A stretch of 64,000 bases of DNA from Pseudolysinimonas_A sp947085045 (GTDB lineage Bacteria > Actinomycetota > Actinomycetes > Actinomycetales > Microbacteriaceae): positions 62,001-126,000 of the forward strand of contig CAMTUU010000002.1 of the NCBI GenBank assembly GCA_947085045.1. The letters are read 5' to 3'. Positions 6,403-13,714 of this stretch are shown here, in pieces; positions within the stretch are counted from its first letter, which is position 1; each line of letters starts with the position of its first letter. The notes below the pieces were generated by a model. The model saw nothing but the letters and a program-made list of their open reading frames with translations, searched no databases and was not told the DNA's origin. Position numbers and translations under genes: made by a program.

Positions 6403-8568
6403 CTAGATGGTTGAGAGTTCCGCGACGGCATCCCGCAGCAGCGAGACGAGCGCCTCGAGCTGCACCGACCCTTCGGCCGCCTCGAACTCCTCGCCGTCGA
6501 GGGCGCGGGCCGCGAGGCCGGCCTTCGCGTCGATGAGCTCCGAGATGCGTCCGTCGATCGTGCCGGCGGCGATGATGCGCCACGCGGTGACCGGCAGCTC
6601 CTGCCCGATGCGGTGCACACGGTCGATCGCCTGCGTCTGCTCGGCATTCGTCCACGACAGTTCTGCGAGCACGACGTTGGACGCCACCTGCAGGTTGATG
6701 CCGACGCCGGCGGCGGTGAGCGAACACACGGCGACCGCGACATCCGCATCGTTGGTGAAGTCGTCCAGCGCCTGGGTGCGCTGCTTCGTCGACTGCTCGC
6801 CGCGGATCGACACCGTCTTCAGCCCCGCTTTGGCGAAGAACGCCTCGGCCTCATCCATGACGTCGATGTGTTTGGCGAAGAACACGACCTTGCCGACGTT
6901 GCGCGCGAGGTTGACGGTGTAATCCGCTGCCGGCACGGCCTTCGCCTGGCCGATCCGGCGCACCATCGCGAAGACGTTGGTGCCGTCAGCGGTGGCGCCG
7001 CGCGACTCCTCGAGTTCGGCGGCGGCGACGAGGCGGATGGCCTCGTCCCGCGACGTGTCGGGCCGTGCCGCGGTGAGCCGGCGGTAGCGCTCCAGGAGAC
7101 GGGCGAGCAGCGCCGCCTCCGCCTCGCGGATCGAGCGACCCGCCTCGCCGTCCAGCTCGACCGGGATGTCGGCGATGCGACGTGCGGGGATGTCGGCCGC
7201 GACATCCACCTTCTTGCGCCGCACGATGCCCATGTCGATCACGGCACCGCGCGCGGACGAGAAGAAGCCCGGGTCGCCGGGGTTCAGATCGGTCTCCTCG
7301 AGCCGGCGCATCAGCGAGGTCAGCGGCTTCTTGTCGTCGATCCAGCCGAGGTACTGCCAGATCATGCGGAAGTCTTCGATCTGATTGATCAGCGGCGTTC
7401 CGGTGAGCGCGATGAACAGCGCGTTCGGGGTGACCGAGCGGATGCTCTTCGAGAGCGACAGCACGTTCTTCGAGCGCTGCGAGGAGGCGTTCTTGATGAA
7501 GTGCGCCTCGTCGACGACCATGCCCTTGAAGCCGCGGCGCGACAGCCAGGCGACATGCCGGTCGAGCACCTCGTAGTTGACGATCACGACGTCGGCGAAC
7601 GCGTCGATGTCGTCGCCGTCACCGTGCACGACGGTGGCGACGCGCTGCGGCGTCCACTTCTCGACCTCGCGGGCCCAGTTGACCTTGACGACGTTGGGTA
7701 CGACGACGACCAGGGGATACGCGCCCGCGGCCTCGGCGGCGAGCAGCGCCTGCGCGGTCTTGCCGAGGCCCGGCTCGTCGGCGAGCAGGTAGGTGCGGTG
7801 CCCCGACCGGGCGCTCTCGATGAAGCGACCCTGGTGACGCATCAGCTCCTTGCCGCCCGCGGCCGCGAGCGACCGCGCCTCGGGAAGCTCCATGCTGGCC
7901 GCTCCCCCGCCGGACCCCATCTCGAACGACCGGAACAGCGGCTCGATGAGCTCCCAGTTCGCGAGCCGGCCCGCCGTCGACGATTTCGCCGGCGCCGAGG
8001 CGCTGAAGTCGGGCGCGAGGAACGGGTTCGACATCTGGTACTGCTTCACCGAGTGCGGCACGACGTACCTGTCCTCCTGCTTGGCGGCGGGGGCCTCGGT
8101 CGTCACGACCAGGTCTTCGGGCGACAGTTCGGCGCCGGCCTCCAGCAGCATCGCGCGCTTGGCCTCCTGCTGCTGCGTCGTCAGCGGGGCCGTGTCGGTG
8201 AGCAGCTGGATGAGGGAGGTGTCGCGCGCGGCGGTCTTCGCCATGATCGTCGCGATGCCGTCGAGCCGAGTGAGCTCCTTGGTGCGCTCGGCATCCGTCA
8301 GCGCCTTGTCGGTCTTGATGCGCGTGCGCTCCTCGCGCACGAGCGCGGCCACGACGCGGAACTTCACGCGATTCGCCGGCGCGACCTTACCGCGCTCGGC
8401 CGAGTTCTCGATCGCCCGCACCGTGCGGGCGAGGATCGGGATGATCCCGGTCTCATCCTGGTGCTGACGTCGGCGCTGCGACTGGCCGCCGTTCGACCGC
8501 TTACGGGCCTTCTGGCCCGACGACGTCGACCTCTTGCCCGAGGAGGGGTTCTGCCCGGTCGGGCTCAT
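6403..8568 (-). CDS. SNF2-family DNA-dependent ATPase / DEAD-DEAH box helicase
   Basis: 721 residues: a basic, Ser/Gln-rich N-terminus, an N-terminal region to ~230, then two RecA-like lobes. Motif I DEPGLGKT is at 264-271, DEAH (VVDEAHFIKN) at 353-356, motif III ALTGTPLIN, motif V CSLTAAGVGINL and motif VI QAIDRVHRIGQ near residue 650. The motifs are those of SWI/SNF translocases resembling SMARCAL1/HepA-type annealing or remodelling enzymes, acting on DNA or DNA-protein complexes. The ATG at 8568 has AAGGAG at 4 nt spacing, directly preceded by a hairpin. No restriction-modification or defence genes adjoin it, so a general repair/transcription role is more likely than defence. Confidence 0.93.
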   Translation of the reverse strand: MSPTGQNPSSGKRSTSSGQKARKRSNGGQSQRRRQHQDETGIIPILARTVRAIENSAERGKVAPANRVKFRVVAALVREERTRIKTDKALTDAERTKELTRLDGIATIMAKTAARDTSLIQLLTDTAPLTTQQQEAKRAMLLEAGAELSPEDLVVTTEAPAAKQEDRYVVPHSVKQYQMSNPFLAPDFSASAPAKSSTAGRLANWELIEPLFRSFEMGSGGGAASMELPEARSLAAAGGKELMRHQGRFIESARSGHRTYLLADEPGLGKTAQALLAAEAAGAYPLVVVVPNVVKVNWAREVEKWTPQRVATVVHGDGDDIDAFADVVIVNYEVLDRHVAWLSRRGFKGMVVDEAHFIKNASSQRSKNVLSLSKSIRSVTPNALFIALTGTPLINQIEDFRMIWQYLGWIDDKKPLTSLMRRLEETDLNPGDPGFFSSARGAVIDMGIVRRKKVDVAADIPARRIADIPVELDGEAGRSIREAEAALLARLLERYRRLTAARPDTSRDEAIRLVAAAELEESRGATADGTNVFAMVRRIGQAKAVPAADYTVNLARNVGKVVFFAKHIDVMDEAEAFFAKAGLKTVSIRGEQSTKQRTQALDDFTNDADVAVAVCSLTAAGVGINLQVASNVVLAELSWTNAEQTQAIDRVHRIGQELPVTAWRIIAAGTIDGRISELIDAKAGLAARALDGEEFEAAEGSVQLEALVSLLRDAVAELSTI

Positions 8569-8578
8569 CTGTCTCCTT

Positions 8579-8601
8579 GGTTCCCGTCTTCGGCGGGAAC
8601 C
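8579..8601 (-). promoter_or_regulatory. 5'UTR hairpin abutting the SNF2 gene's ribosome binding site
   Basis: Perfect 8-bp arms GGTTCCCG/CGGGAACC around a 7-nt loop. On the minus strand the hairpin ends at the base directly before AAGGAG, the Shine-Dalgarno of the SNF2 gene. It could mask or expose the site, stabilise the mRNA 5' end, or be a terminator for transcripts from the other side. Confidence 0.45.
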
Positions 8602-8722
8602 TGCTGTGCGATCCGCTGGGAGCGGACCGGAGTGATCCTAGAAACGCTCCGCGAAACGTACCCAGACCCGGCTTGACCGGTGGGTGGGGAGCATCACGAG
8701 TCTAGCGTGGAACGGCCGACAG

Positions 8723-8728
8723 TAGGAT
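8723..8728 (+). promoter_or_regulatory. -10 element TAGGAT of a leaderless promoter
   Basis: TAGGAT followed by 6 nt and the GTG at 8735. Confidence 0.5.
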
Positions 8729-8734
8729 CACAGA

Positions 8735-9976
8735 GTGCTGTCCTCCGCGCTCCGGGTCCTCGCGCGGTGCTGGCCCGCCCTCCTCGCCTGGTTCCTCGCC
8801 GGATGGACCGCGCGGGCGCTCATCATCCGCCTCGCCGCTTTCGTGGGCAACGCCGACGACATCTTCGGACTGCTGATCCTGCCGCTCGCGATCCTCGTGC
8901 AGCTCGCGGCCTACATCGGGATGTTCCTGGCGATCCGACGCGAACTCCCCCACCTCGGCCACGTCGACGACGCGGAAGCCGGCGACGAGGCCCCGCCCTC
9001 GGCCGGGCGGCGCTGGCGCGAGACGCTGCTCGCCGGCATCCTGCCGTTCTTCCTGCTCTACGTCGCCTGGAACTTCATCTACCAGGACACGATGGACTAC
9101 CTGTCGTCGGCGCTGAACCAGGCTGCGCTGCTCGACGGCGGACGGGTCGCGGCGCTCGCCTCGTTCAGCGTCATGTCGGTCACCCTCGCCGTCGCCGCCT
9201 TCGTGCTGCGCTGGCTGCTCGGACGTTTCGCCGCCCGGCTGCCCAACTGGTCTCCCGCGGTCGCAGCCTACCTCGAGGCGGTGTGGGTGTTCATCGCGCT
9301 CGTCCTCATCCAGGGTCTGCTCGCGGGAGTGCCGGCCTGGCTGGCCACCCGGCGGATGTTCGCGTGGGCCGTCGACGGATGGGCCGGCCTCGTCGATGCG
9401 ACGCCGTGGTTCAGCACCGCGAACGACATCGTCGGCTGGGCGTTGAGCCAGATCGGCTCGCTCATCGGCTTGCCCCTCGCCTGGCTGGCCATCGCCTCGA
9501 TCATCTACTTCGGCACGATGCCGCGCAGCCGCCGCCCCGCACCGGCCGTGCTCAGCCGCGCCGAAGTGCGCTGGTCCGGGATGCCGGTGTGGGTGCGCCG
9601 CCTGGGAACGTCGATCTCGTCGGGCCTCGTCGACCGGTGGGGGCCGGTGACACTCGCGGCGCGGCTGATCTGGCGTTCGGGTCCCGTCGCCCTGGGCCTG
9701 TATCTGCTCGGCTTCGCGATCGTCACGGCGGCGGCGGACTGGCTGAGCCTCGGCATCTACCGCCTGCTCGGACCGCACGAGACCGGCTGGTGGTACGGCG
9801 CGAGCGACGCCGTGCAGCTCGCCGTCGCGGCGCTCACCGCCGTACTGCAGGTGTCACTGGTCGCCGCCGCGTTCGATCACGCGCTGCGCAGCGACGCCGC
9901 AGCCGAACTGGTCGAGGAGGCGGGCGACATCGTCAGCTCAGCCGCAGCACCCGCGGCAGACCAGCCGACGAGCTGA
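8735..9976 (+). CDS. Multi-pass membrane protein, unknown function
   Basis: 413 residues with about seven to eight hydrophobic segments, separated by short Arg-rich loops and one hydrophilic stretch near residues 70-95; the C-terminus is acidic. No transporter, protease or enzyme motif is recognised. GTG start placed by the leaderless -10. The 3' end overlaps the convergent gene at 9933 by 44 nt, an unusually long convergent overlap, so each mRNA carries antisense to the other. Confidence 0.85.
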   Translation: MLSSALRVLARCWPALLAWFLAGWTARALIIRLAAFVGNADDIFGLLILPLAILVQLAAYIGMFLAIRRELPHLGHVDDAEAGDEAPPSAGRRWRETLLAGILPFFLLYVAWNFIYQDTMDYLSSALNQAALLDGGRVAALASFSVMSVTLAVAAFVLRWLLGRFAARLPNWSPAVAAYLEAVWVFIALVLIQGLLAGVPAWLATRRMFAWAVDGWAGLVDATPWFSTANDIVGWALSQIGSLIGLPLAWLAIASIIYFGTMPRSRRPAPAVLSRAEVRWSGMPVWVRRLGTSISSGLVDRWGPVTLAARLIWRSGPVALGLYLLGFAIVTAAADWLSLGIYRLLGPHETGWWYGASDAVQLAVAALTAVLQVSLVAAAFDHALRSDAAAELVEEAGDIVSSAAAPAADQPTS

Positions 9977-10448
9977 TCTGCACGGCCGGATCCTCGACCT
10001 GCCCATGCGGCACGAGGAAGGTGAGCTGCAGATCGTACGCGCCTCGCTCGGCGAAGGTGCAGGTCTGCGCGAAGCGGTCGGGGATCTCGTAGTCGCTGTC
10101 CGAGACGGTCTCGGACTCCCAGCGGCGCTCGTACCCGGCCTCGTCGGACACCACGGTGATCTCGCAATAGGCGCCGTCGCGCGGGTCGACGACGTCGAAC
10201 GCGATCGTGGCGACCACGACATCCGCGTTCGCCGGAGCGTTCAACGGGCCGCCGTCGAGCACCTCCAGGCCGGTCAGCGTGATCTCGGCGCCCGAGTACG
10301 TGGCCGTCTCACCGAGGGCGACGGCGTCGGGCTGCGGCTGCGCACCCTGGTAGGGGAACCAGCGCGGGATGAGCGACACCACGAAGGCTCCCGGGATGAG
10401 CACGACGAGGGCCACGAGGAACCAGCGGTTGCGGCGGAGCCAGGTCAT
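9933..10448 (-). CDS. Membrane-anchored exported protein, DUF4352-like (third of three related)
   Basis: 171 residues: MTWLRRNRW, one membrane segment (~9-29), then an extracytoplasmic domain starting with ALGETATYSGAEITLTGLEV, a beta-rich pattern resembling the immunoglobulin-like DUF4352 fold. Two cysteines (CEIT and CTFA) could form a disulfide. Its ATG overlaps the stop of the gene before it (ATGA). It is the last gene of a four-gene operon (11984 to 9933) whose last three products share this layout. Function unknown. Confidence 0.8.
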   Translation of the reverse strand: MTWLRRNRWFLVALVVLIPGAFVVSLIPRWFPYQGAQPQPDAVALGETATYSGAEITLTGLEVLDGGPLNAPANADVVVATIAFDVVDPRDGAYCEITVVSDEAGYERRWESETVSDSDYEIPDRFAQTCTFAERGAYDLQLTFLVPHGQVEDPAVQISSSAGLPRVLRLS

Positions 10449-11005
10449 GACACCCCGTCCCGCACGCTTTCGCGCTCGGCGGAGTCGCGCACCTCCAGTG
10501 CCGTGAGGTCGATCACCAGCTCGATCACGCTGTCGAGACGCTGGTCGCCGCCGGTTCCGATGCGCAACACGGCCGTCCGCGCGCCCGGCAGCTCCGTGAC
10601 GTCGGCGGGCAGCTCGACGAGCGCCGAACCGGTGAGCGGGAAGCCCGCGTCGACGACCCCTGCATCGATCGTCGCAGAGCCCGCGCGGTCAGTGCCGGAG
10701 TAGCGCACGCCGTCGACGTAGACCTCCACGTCGACGGTGGTGCGCTCGACGCGCGCGTCGATGGTGGCGTCGATCAGCAGCCAGATGCCCGCGGTGGTGC
10801 CGCGCCAGAAGCCGACCTCGACCTCGCGGACCAGGCCGACCTCGTCGACCGTCGCCACCAGGTGCTCCGACACGATCTGCTCGCCGAGGCCGCCGGTCAC
10901 CGCGAACGATGCCTCCACCTGCGCGTCGCCGGGCGTCGAGAAGGCGACGCCGAAGGCGAGAGCGATCAAACCGAGCCCGGCCGGCACCGCGACCGCGGTC
11001 CTCAC
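10445..11005 (-). CDS. Membrane-anchored exported protein, DUF4352-like (second of three)
   Basis: 186 residues from the GTG at 11005, which overlaps the stop of the upstream gene (GTGA). N-terminal hydrophobic segment VPAGLGLIALAFGVAF, then a beta-rich extracytoplasmic domain (LGEQIVSEHLVATVDEVGLV ...) of the same general pattern as its neighbours. No cysteine lipobox, so anchored by the uncleaved segment or secreted. Function not recognised; order and couplings suggest it forms a complex or family set with the flanking genes. Confidence 0.8.
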   Translation of the reverse strand: MRTAVAVPAGLGLIALAFGVAFSTPGDAQVEASFAVTGGLGEQIVSEHLVATVDEVGLVREVEVGFWRGTTAGIWLLIDATIDARVERTTVDVEVYVDGVRYSGTDRAGSATIDAGVVDAGFPLTGSALVELPADVTELPGARTAVLRIGTGGDQRLDSVIELVIDLTALEVRDSAERESVRDGVS

Positions 11006-11610
11006 GACTGGTCCCGGATGACGGCCGGCACTTCGACCGCGACGTACGGGCGCGCCCAGCGGGTGCCGGAGTACAGATCCGCCGACTCGGGAGTCGCGTC
11101 GGTCAGGCCGATCCGCACCTCGTCGCCTGCGGCGAACAGCCCGTCGTCGACGACGAACACGAACTGCACCGTGTCGGGCACGCCGGGGGTGAGAGACGGG
11201 CCGTTGCTGTCGTCGCGCATGAGGCGCGTCGAGTAGTCGGAGATCAGGAACTCGCGGTCGAGCTCGAGGAGGCCGGGGATGGTGAACGCGTAGAAACCTT
11301 TCGACCCGAGCGGTTCCTGCGGCTCGTCGGTGACGTTCTCCATCGTCGCGATCACGACCAGGAACCTCGTTCCGGGGTCGGGTTCGGTGTAGCCGTCGGG
11401 ATGCTCGTCGGTCAGGTAGACGTCGTCGATCGCGGTGCTCAGGCGGTGACCGGTGTAGGGCTGGCCGATCGGCTGCTCTGGCAGCACGCGGCTCTGCAAC
11501 TGCACCGTGTCCCACCCGCCGAGCGGGATCGCGATCAGCCCGCCGACGGCCGCGACGCCGACGATCACGAGCGGCGGCATCCAGCCCCTGAAACGTTGGC
11601 GCAGGGTCAC
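11002..11610 (-). CDS. Membrane-anchored exported protein, DUF4352-like (first of three)
   Basis: 202 residues from the GTG at 11610 (overlapping the previous stop as GTGA). RFRGW is followed by a membrane segment (~11-30), then an extracytoplasmic domain containing YTGHRLSTAIDDVYLTDE and PGTRFLVVIATMENVTDEP, the latter typical of DUF4352/immunoglobulin-like domains that bind or scaffold at the cell surface. The upstream frame stays open but runs into the preceding gene. Function unknown. Confidence 0.82.
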   Translation of the reverse strand: MTLRQRFRGWMPPLVIVGVAAVGGLIAIPLGGWDTVQLQSRVLPEQPIGQPYTGHRLSTAIDDVYLTDEHPDGYTEPDPGTRFLVVIATMENVTDEPQEPLGSKGFYAFTIPGLLELDREFLISDYSTRLMRDDSNGPSLTPGVPDTVQFVFVVDDGLFAAGDEVRIGLTDATPESADLYSGTRWARPYVAVEVPAVIRDQS

Positions 11611-11984
11611 CGCCGCTGATCCTCGGGGATCGGCACGCGGATCAGCCAGCCGACGACGAGGAACACCAGCGCGGCGACGTATTGGGCGCCCTGCCACCAC
11701 GGGTCGGGGATGCCGATGACCCAGATCGGGTTCCAGAGGACGGCGATGGCGGCCAGCAGCGGCAGCCACCACCACTGCTTCGCCTGGAACGCGAACACCG
11801 CGACGATCGCGGCGAAGATCGCGACGATATAGCGGATCACCTCGAACGCGGCCACGTCAAGCGCCACCGCGCCCACCAGGAGCGCGATGGTGACGATGAC
11901 ACCGGGCAGCAGGGCGAGTCGGCGGGTGCCCGGGTCGGGCGTCTTGCCGTAACGGGAGGCGGGTCGCGACGTGGAGGAGGCCAT
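11607..11984 (-). CDS. Small multi-pass membrane protein (probable DUF6804), first gene of operon
   Basis: 125 residues: a Ser/Arg-rich cytoplasmic N-terminus, then three to four membrane segments with a Trp-rich core (KQWWWLPLLAAIAVLWNP), a pattern I associate with DUF6804 proteins. It starts the operon with the three exported proteins. The minus strand has TAGGGT 7 nt before the ATG at 11984, a likely leaderless promoter. Tight overlaps through the operon imply fixed stoichiometry; the role is not known. Confidence 0.75.
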   Translation of the reverse strand: MASSTSRPASRYGKTPDPGTRRLALLPGVIVTIALLVGAVALDVAAFEVIRYIVAIFAAIVAVFAFQAKQWWWLPLLAAIAVLWNPIWVIGIPDPWWQGAQYVAALVFLVVGWLIRVPIPEDQRR

Positions 11985-12035
11985 CCCTGCAACCCTACGA
12001 TGTCGGCCGCGTGTCGAAACCCGGCGGCGTCGACC

Positions 12036-12311
12036 AGCGCCTTCCTGAGATGCGCCGACGGCAGCTACGACGTCGGCAGCACCATCGATCTCGGACGCCG
12101 ACGTGCGCAGCACGGTGCCGGGCAAGGCTCGCCCTCCACTACGAGCCGGCGGCCGGTGTAGTTGACCTGGGCTCACGAGTCCCAGCTGGTCGACGACGCC
12201 TTCGCGCTCGAGAAGAAGATCCAGAACCGGTCGCGCGCCAAGCGCGAGGCGCTCATCGACGGACGCTTCGCCGATCTGCCAGGTCTCAGTCGTCGCGCGT
12301 ACCGTCGCGGG
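12036..12311 (+). pseudogene. GIY-YIG nuclease-family gene with in-frame stop and degraded start
   Basis: One frame encodes FLRCADGSYDVGSTIDLGRR, RAQH and TSRRPV, then a TAG at 12159-12161, and continues in the same frame with LTWAHESQLVDDAFALEKK and the family C-terminal signature NRSRAKREALIDGRF. Intact relatives have Glu where the TAG stands and a Y-Y-V in place of YDV. The N-terminal PxVYVLRC is altered. Inverted palindrome R5 begins at 12312, at its 3' edge; a possible half copy (GCGTGTCGAAACC, 12010-12022) precedes it. Confidence 0.8.
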
Positions 12312-12346
12312 GGTCGCGACACGCCCCCGGCGGGGGCGACTCGACC
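12312..12346. repeat. REP-like palindrome copy R5 (inverted)
   Basis: Outer arms GGTCG/CGACC and a perfect 7-bp inner stem CGCCCCC-GGC-GGGGGCG. On the minus strand it starts GGTCGAGTC, matching R1 and R3. It directly follows the GIY-YIG remnant and ends 18 bp before the -10 of the M20 peptidase gene. Confidence 0.72.
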
Positions 12347-12364
12347 ACTGCGGGGAGGGAGTCC

Positions 12365-12370
12365 TAGGCT
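12365..12370 (+). promoter_or_regulatory. -10 element TAGGCT of a leaderless promoter
   Basis: TAGGCT, 6 nt, then GTG at 12377 of the M20 peptidase gene. Identical in sequence and spacing to the element at 4162. Confidence 0.5.
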
Positions 12371-12376
12371 CGAACG

Positions 12377-13714
12377 GTGGATGCCGACGCCGCCCTGGAA
12401 CGTCTGCGCGAGCTCATCAGGGTCCCGACGGTGTCACGTGACGACACCGGGCTGCAGGACGCCGCCGCCTTCGCCCGCTTCCCCGTGCTGCTCTCGGAGC
12501 TCTACCCGCGTACGCACGCCGCCCTCGACCTCGAGCGGATCGGCGACCTCGGTCTGCTGTACCGCTGGCCCGGTCGCACGCCCGGGGATGCGCTCATCCT
12601 CATGGCGCACTGGGACGTCGTGCCCGCCGACGAGAGGGGCTGGACGCACGAGCCGTTCGCCGCGGATCTGACGACGGATGCCGACGGATCACGTCGCCTC
12701 TGGGGGCGCGGCGCGATCGACGACAAGGGCGCGCTCGGCGGGATCCTCGAAGCGGTCGAGGACCTCGTCGCGCAGGGGTTCGTGCCCGAGAACGACGTCT
12801 ACCTGAGTTTCGGGGGCGACGAGGAGGTGCAGGGCGCCGCGGCGGAGGCCGCCGTCGCGCTGCTCGTCGACCGCGGTCTCGCCGTCGACTTCGTGCTCGA
12901 CGAGGGCGGCGCGGTCGTGCAGGGGCAGTTCCCCGGCGTCGGCGAGCCGACCGCCGTCATCGGGATCGCCGAGAAGGGCATCGCGACGGTCGAACTGCGC
13001 GCCCGGGAGCCGGGCGGTCATGCCGCGCATCCACCGCGTCGGGGGAACACCGCCACCGCACGTCTGGCGCGAGCGATCCAGCGGGTATCGAAACAGGTGC
13101 CCGCCGGTCTCCCGCCCACCGCCTTCCCGATGTTCGCGGCCCTCGGTTCGCGGGCGCGCGGGATCCTCGGGCTCGCCTACCGGCATCCGAAGCTCTTCCG
13201 CCCGGTGCTGCTGAGCGCGCTCACCCGCGGCAGCGACGAGGCCAACGCCCTGGTGCGCACGACCCGCGTCGTCACCCGGCTGAGCGGCGCGGCGGCCGAC
13301 AACGTGCTGCCCGAGGTCGCCACGGCGAGCGTCAACATGCGCATCGTCGTCGGGTCGTCGCTGGAGGCCGAGGTGGAGCGCATCCGCCGGGATGTCGCCG
13401 ACGAGCGCATCGCGGTGCGGGTCGTGCGCGGCTCCGACCCCCCGGCCGTCGCGCCGGCATCCGGGCGGCCGTGGGAGCGGATCGTCGACGCCCTCGCCGC
13501 CTCGCACCCGGCGGCGGTGCCGGTGCCGTACGCGATGCTCGGCGCCACCGACGGGCGGCACTTCACCCGGCTCACCCCGGCCGTCTACCGCTTCACGCCG
13601 TTCGAGATGACGAAGGCGGAACTCGCCGGGCTGCACGCGATCGACGAGTCGATCCGGGTCGACGCCTATCTGCGCGGCGTCGCCTTCTACCGGGCGCTGC
13701 TGGAGACCGCCTAG
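12377..13714 (+). CDS. M20 family metallopeptidase / amidohydrolase (dipeptidase-like)
   Basis: 445 residues, typical of M20A/M20F carboxypeptidase-dipeptidases with two zinc ions. Visible ligands: His78 and Asp80 in LMAHWDVVPA, Asp115 in RGAIDDKGAL (bridging), general base Glu149 and adjacent Glu150 in GGDEEVQG, Asp in VLDEGGAV and a late His in ATDGRHFTRL. The dimerisation lid (GGHAAHPPRRGNT) lies in the middle. It hydrolyses peptides or N-acyl/carbamoyl amino acids in the cytoplasm; substrate not predictable. GTG start placed by the leaderless -10. It overlaps the convergent GDPD gene by 4 nt. Confidence 0.92.
   Translation: MDADAALERLRELIRVPTVSRDDTGLQDAAAFARFPVLLSELYPRTHAALDLERIGDLGLLYRWPGRTPGDALILMAHWDVVPADERGWTHEPFAADLTTDADGSRRLWGRGAIDDKGALGGILEAVEDLVAQGFVPENDVYLSFGGDEEVQGAAAEAAVALLVDRGLAVDFVLDEGGAVVQGQFPGVGEPTAVIGIAEKGIATVELRAREPGGHAAHPPRRGNTATARLARAIQRVSKQVPAGLPPTAFPMFAALGSRARGILGLAYRHPKLFRPVLLSALTRGSDEANALVRTTRVVTRLSGAAADNVLPEVATASVNMRIVVGSSLEAEVERIRRDVADERIAVRVVRGSDPPAVAPASGRPWERIVDALAASHPAAVPVPYAMLGATDGRHFTRLTPAVYRFTPFEMTKAELAGLHAIDESIRVDAYLRGVAFYRALLETA

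Noticed and set aside
6403..8568. Anti-phage defence island around the SNF2 helicase
   Set aside because: Neighbours are a plain membrane protein and a repeat scar; no methylase, nuclease or other defence partner is adjacent.
6613..8676. A 687-codon open frame opposite the SNF2 gene
   Set aside because: It is the mirror of a real coding frame in high-G+C DNA: composition is dominated by Arg/Gly/Asp/Val, no motifs, while the minus-strand frame has all helicase motifs.
5366..12346. CRISPR-like array from repeated short sequences
   Set aside because: The copies are palindromic, in both orientations, irregularly spaced by kilobases and not separated by uniform spacers; no cas genes are seen.
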